A DNA stretch of 64,000 bases, from contig OX621266.1 in the NCBI GenBank assembly GCA_951640165.1, positions 2,914,001-2,978,000 of the forward strand, given 5' to 3'. The position numbers and the translations under genes are program-made. The notes under the pieces are model-generated. The model was not told the origin of the DNA, searched no databases, and saw nothing but the letters and a program-made list of their open reading frames with translations. The stretch comes from Pseudoips prasinana. Taxonomy: Eukaryota > Arthropoda > Insecta > Lepidoptera > Nolidae. Every line of letters begins with the position of its first letter. The first letter of the stretch is position 1. Positions 62,271-64,000 of the stretch are shown piece by piece.

Positions 62271-64000
62271 TCACATGTGAACATTCTGCCGCCTCTCGGG
62301 AATAGGCTTCAGTTCATATAGTTCAGTTGTCCCGCTGGTGATGGTCGGTATCTCATTGGTTGAGTTTTTCGTTGACGTGAAGTTCTTTGTCGACTGTCGA
62401 TTCGGTTGGCTGTAAATAGTATCGTCTGCGCTGCCTGGTCTCGTTGTTGGTTGTTTGGCACATGGTTCCTTGGGATGCCTGGTGTTGCGCTGTATTGCCG
62501 TTCTAATACAGTTTATCATTTTTGGACCATAACGTACGATTACTATCGCTAATATTAACATGAGTAGTGACGATATAAAACTAACTACATAAGTATGGGA
62601 ATAAATTTGTTTCCAAATGGTATTATTTAGTTCTAATTTTAAACTATTTTCATTGTTAACTAAATTTAGAAAAAAATCTCGTGAGTTACCTATTACTTCC
62701 TCTTTAGACATATTTACAATTTTATTACTAGTGGACACGTATGTATCTATAGTGAAATTTATCTGTTTTGAATATGATGATGCTATTTGTGCTGACACTG
62801 ATCTTTGAGCGGCAAGTATGCTGTTGGTTGATTTAATGATACAAGTGTCGGAGATTTTTATTACACCGACATTTTGAAGCACTACTTCCTCTCGTTGTCC
62901 ATCACAAACTATTGATGCAGTGGTACTGTCCTTAGCTAAAAACATCCAAGTGTTCTGCATGCATAGTTGTTTCCACATTATGCTACTTGGTATGTCAAAA
63001 CTTTTTACAGGGCATTTCGTTCGTGTCTCATTTTTGAAGAGTTGGTCAATAATGCAATTTTTATTTAATTGCATATTTTTCACCGCCCCAGGAAAACAAA
63101 TAAAATGGAGATCTCTCTGCAGACAACTCTTGTATTCGTCATGATTTAACTCAAAATATAGCTCATTGTTATAGTCTAATGCTATGTAAGGTTTTGAAAT
63201 TTCTATGCTTTGAAATGACTTATGAGCATCCTTCTTTGGAATCGGTGTGGTGTGAATCAACGTATACTTGTTAATATCTTGAATAGGAAAGTATGCATGA
63301 ACTAGTATGTGGCTAATGTTTTCAAATATTTTGGTTTCTAGTAAGTGTTGTTGAATGATTTTCAAATTAGATGGAAGTTTTTTATTTGCTGACAATATCA
63401 AATCGCTAACATTTTTTGGTGATAACACGCTATATACCGTTGTTTTACTTAGATAGATATCTAGTAATCCATTATAATAATCTATGATTTCCGTAATGTA
63501 GTTATTTGCAAGTTGGTACGTCTGCATTATTTGAATTTTTATTCTGTTGTGGTCGATCGTAGTATACCAGTGGTTGTAGTTATTTATGTATTCTATTACA
63601 TGATTAATTTTTGTTTGAAAACCTTCCAGTTTTTTTCTTATTCTCTCCTCAGTACTGTTAACTTGTGAAATAGTTGAGATCATGAATTTAGTTTGATGGT
63701 TAGCTGCTTTAATTAATTTTTCTTGATTCATATTCAGTGAGTTTATATCTTTGTAGACTTCATCATTTACGCCAAAAATTGACGTTAGAAATTGCCCTAA
63801 TAGTCCTCTCTTCTTCCTGGTTTGATTAACTTCTGTTAAGTATTCTTTGATTCGCTCATATTTTGTTTCTTGTTCAATTAAGTGGTGATATAGTTGTTTG
63901 CAGTGAGTTTCTGTTGTTACGACTTCTGTATTACTGCAGAGTATATTGAATTTGGATGTTACTGTTTTTATTCTCATGTAGTCTTGTTGTAGGCGTTGTC
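62271..64000 (-). CDS. env: Errantivirus-like envelope glycoprotein (env), partial at right edge
   Basis: The minus-strand frame is open from the window edge to the stop at 62271, at least 575 codons. An ATG at 63977 exists, but coding-like sequence continues upstream off the window, so the start is unknown. Visible parts: a dibasic furin-type site (RKKR) followed by a hydrophobic glycine-containing stretch typical of a fusion peptide, about 60 residues in; heptad-rich helical region; several cysteines and N-glycosylation sequons; a hydrophobic transmembrane segment about 95-120 residues from the C-terminus (SFISSLLMLILAIVIV); and a Pro/Thr/Ser-rich cytoplasmic tail. This layout matches F-like Env proteins of insect errantiviruses. 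No stop or shift is seen. It is an endogenous copy in an insect genome. Confidence 0.8.
   Translation of the reverse strand, partial: QRLQQDYMRIKTVTSKFNILCSNTEVVTTETHCKQLYHHLIEQETKYERIKEYLTEVNQTRKKRGLLGQFLTSIFGVNDEVYKDINSLNMNQEKLIKAANHQTKFMISTISQVNSTEERIRKKLEGFQTKINHVIEYINNYNHWYTTIDHNRIKIQIMQTYQLANNYITEIIDYYNGLLDIYLSKTTVYSVLSPKNVSDLILSANKKLPSNLKIIQQHLLETKIFENISHILVHAYFPIQDINKYTLIHTTPIPKKDAHKSFQSIEISKPYIALDYNNELYFELNHDEYKSCLQRDLHFICFPGAVKNMQLNKNCIIDQLFKNETRTKCPVKSFDIPSSIMWKQLCMQNTWMFLAKDSTTASIVCDGQREEVVLQNVGVIKISDTCIIKSTNSILAAQRSVSAQIASSYSKQINFTIDTYVSTSNKIVNMSKEEVIGNSRDFFLNLVNNENSLKLELNNTIWKQIYSHTYVVSFISSLLMLILAIVIVRYGPKMINCIRTAIQRNTRHPKEPCAKQPTTRPGSADDTIYSQPNRQSTKNFTSTKNSTNEIPTITSGTTELYELKPIPERRQNVHM

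Overview
The window looks like insect, most likely lepidopteran, nuclear DNA made almost entirely of transposable elements; I found no host gene I could defend. The left 39.6 kb is GC-rich and is a head-to-tail array of telomere-specific R1-clade non-LTR retrotransposons. Every element reads left to right, ends in poly(A), and is followed at once by one to three units of the insect telomeric repeat (GGTTA)n. That 3' orientation, the ORF sizes (about 710 and 1,050 codons) and the TAATG stop-start overlap point to the SART branch rather than TRAS. Three families are mixed: A (A0 cut by the window edge, A1, A2, A3, A4, 5'-truncated A5, interrupted A6), B (B1) and C (C1, 5'-truncated C2). The order is A0-A1-B1-A2-A3-A4-C1-C2-A5-A6.

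Each full element has a 5' RNA domain, ORF1 (Gag-like, zinc knuckles), ORF2 (endonuclease, reverse transcriptase, C-terminal zinc motif), and a 3' UTR with a conserved hairpin. The 5' ends fold on paper as HDV-like self-cleaving ribozymes whose predicted cleavage site coincides with, or lies within about 10 nt of, the element boundary. In family A there are compensatory base changes between copies. The 3' hairpin keeps a (C/T)CCCCA loop on stems of different sequence in all three families. A simple reading is that the ribozyme frees the 5' end of each RNA from read-through transcripts, UAAUG coupling gives ORF2, and the 3' hairpin plus poly(A) is read by the RT at a nicked telomeric repeat.

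At 39,636/39,637 the array breaks off inside ORF1 of A6. From there the sequence is AT-rich and holds nested transposons: an apparently full-length CR1-like LINE (39.6-44.5 kb); a truncated LTR-element end (44.6-45.4 kb); a minus-strand LINE (46.2-53.9 kb) split by a non-autonomous LTR retrotransposon with two 360-bp LTRs that look identical and a CAAA target duplication (48,652-53,008); a decayed jockey element (54.2-55.6 kb); a LINE ORF1 remnant (55.7-56.5 kb); a non-coding DNA transposon with 33-bp inverted repeats and an 8-bp duplication (57,097-59,110) that itself carries an RTE-like insertion; a tRNA-type SINE; further LINE scraps; and, running off the right edge on the minus strand, an open envelope gene of an insect errantivirus-like endogenous retrovirus.

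The telomeric units read TTAGG on the plus strand, so the chromosome end would be expected to the right, yet 24 kb of ordinary AT-rich repeats lie there. The array is therefore internalised, inverted, or misjoined in assembly.
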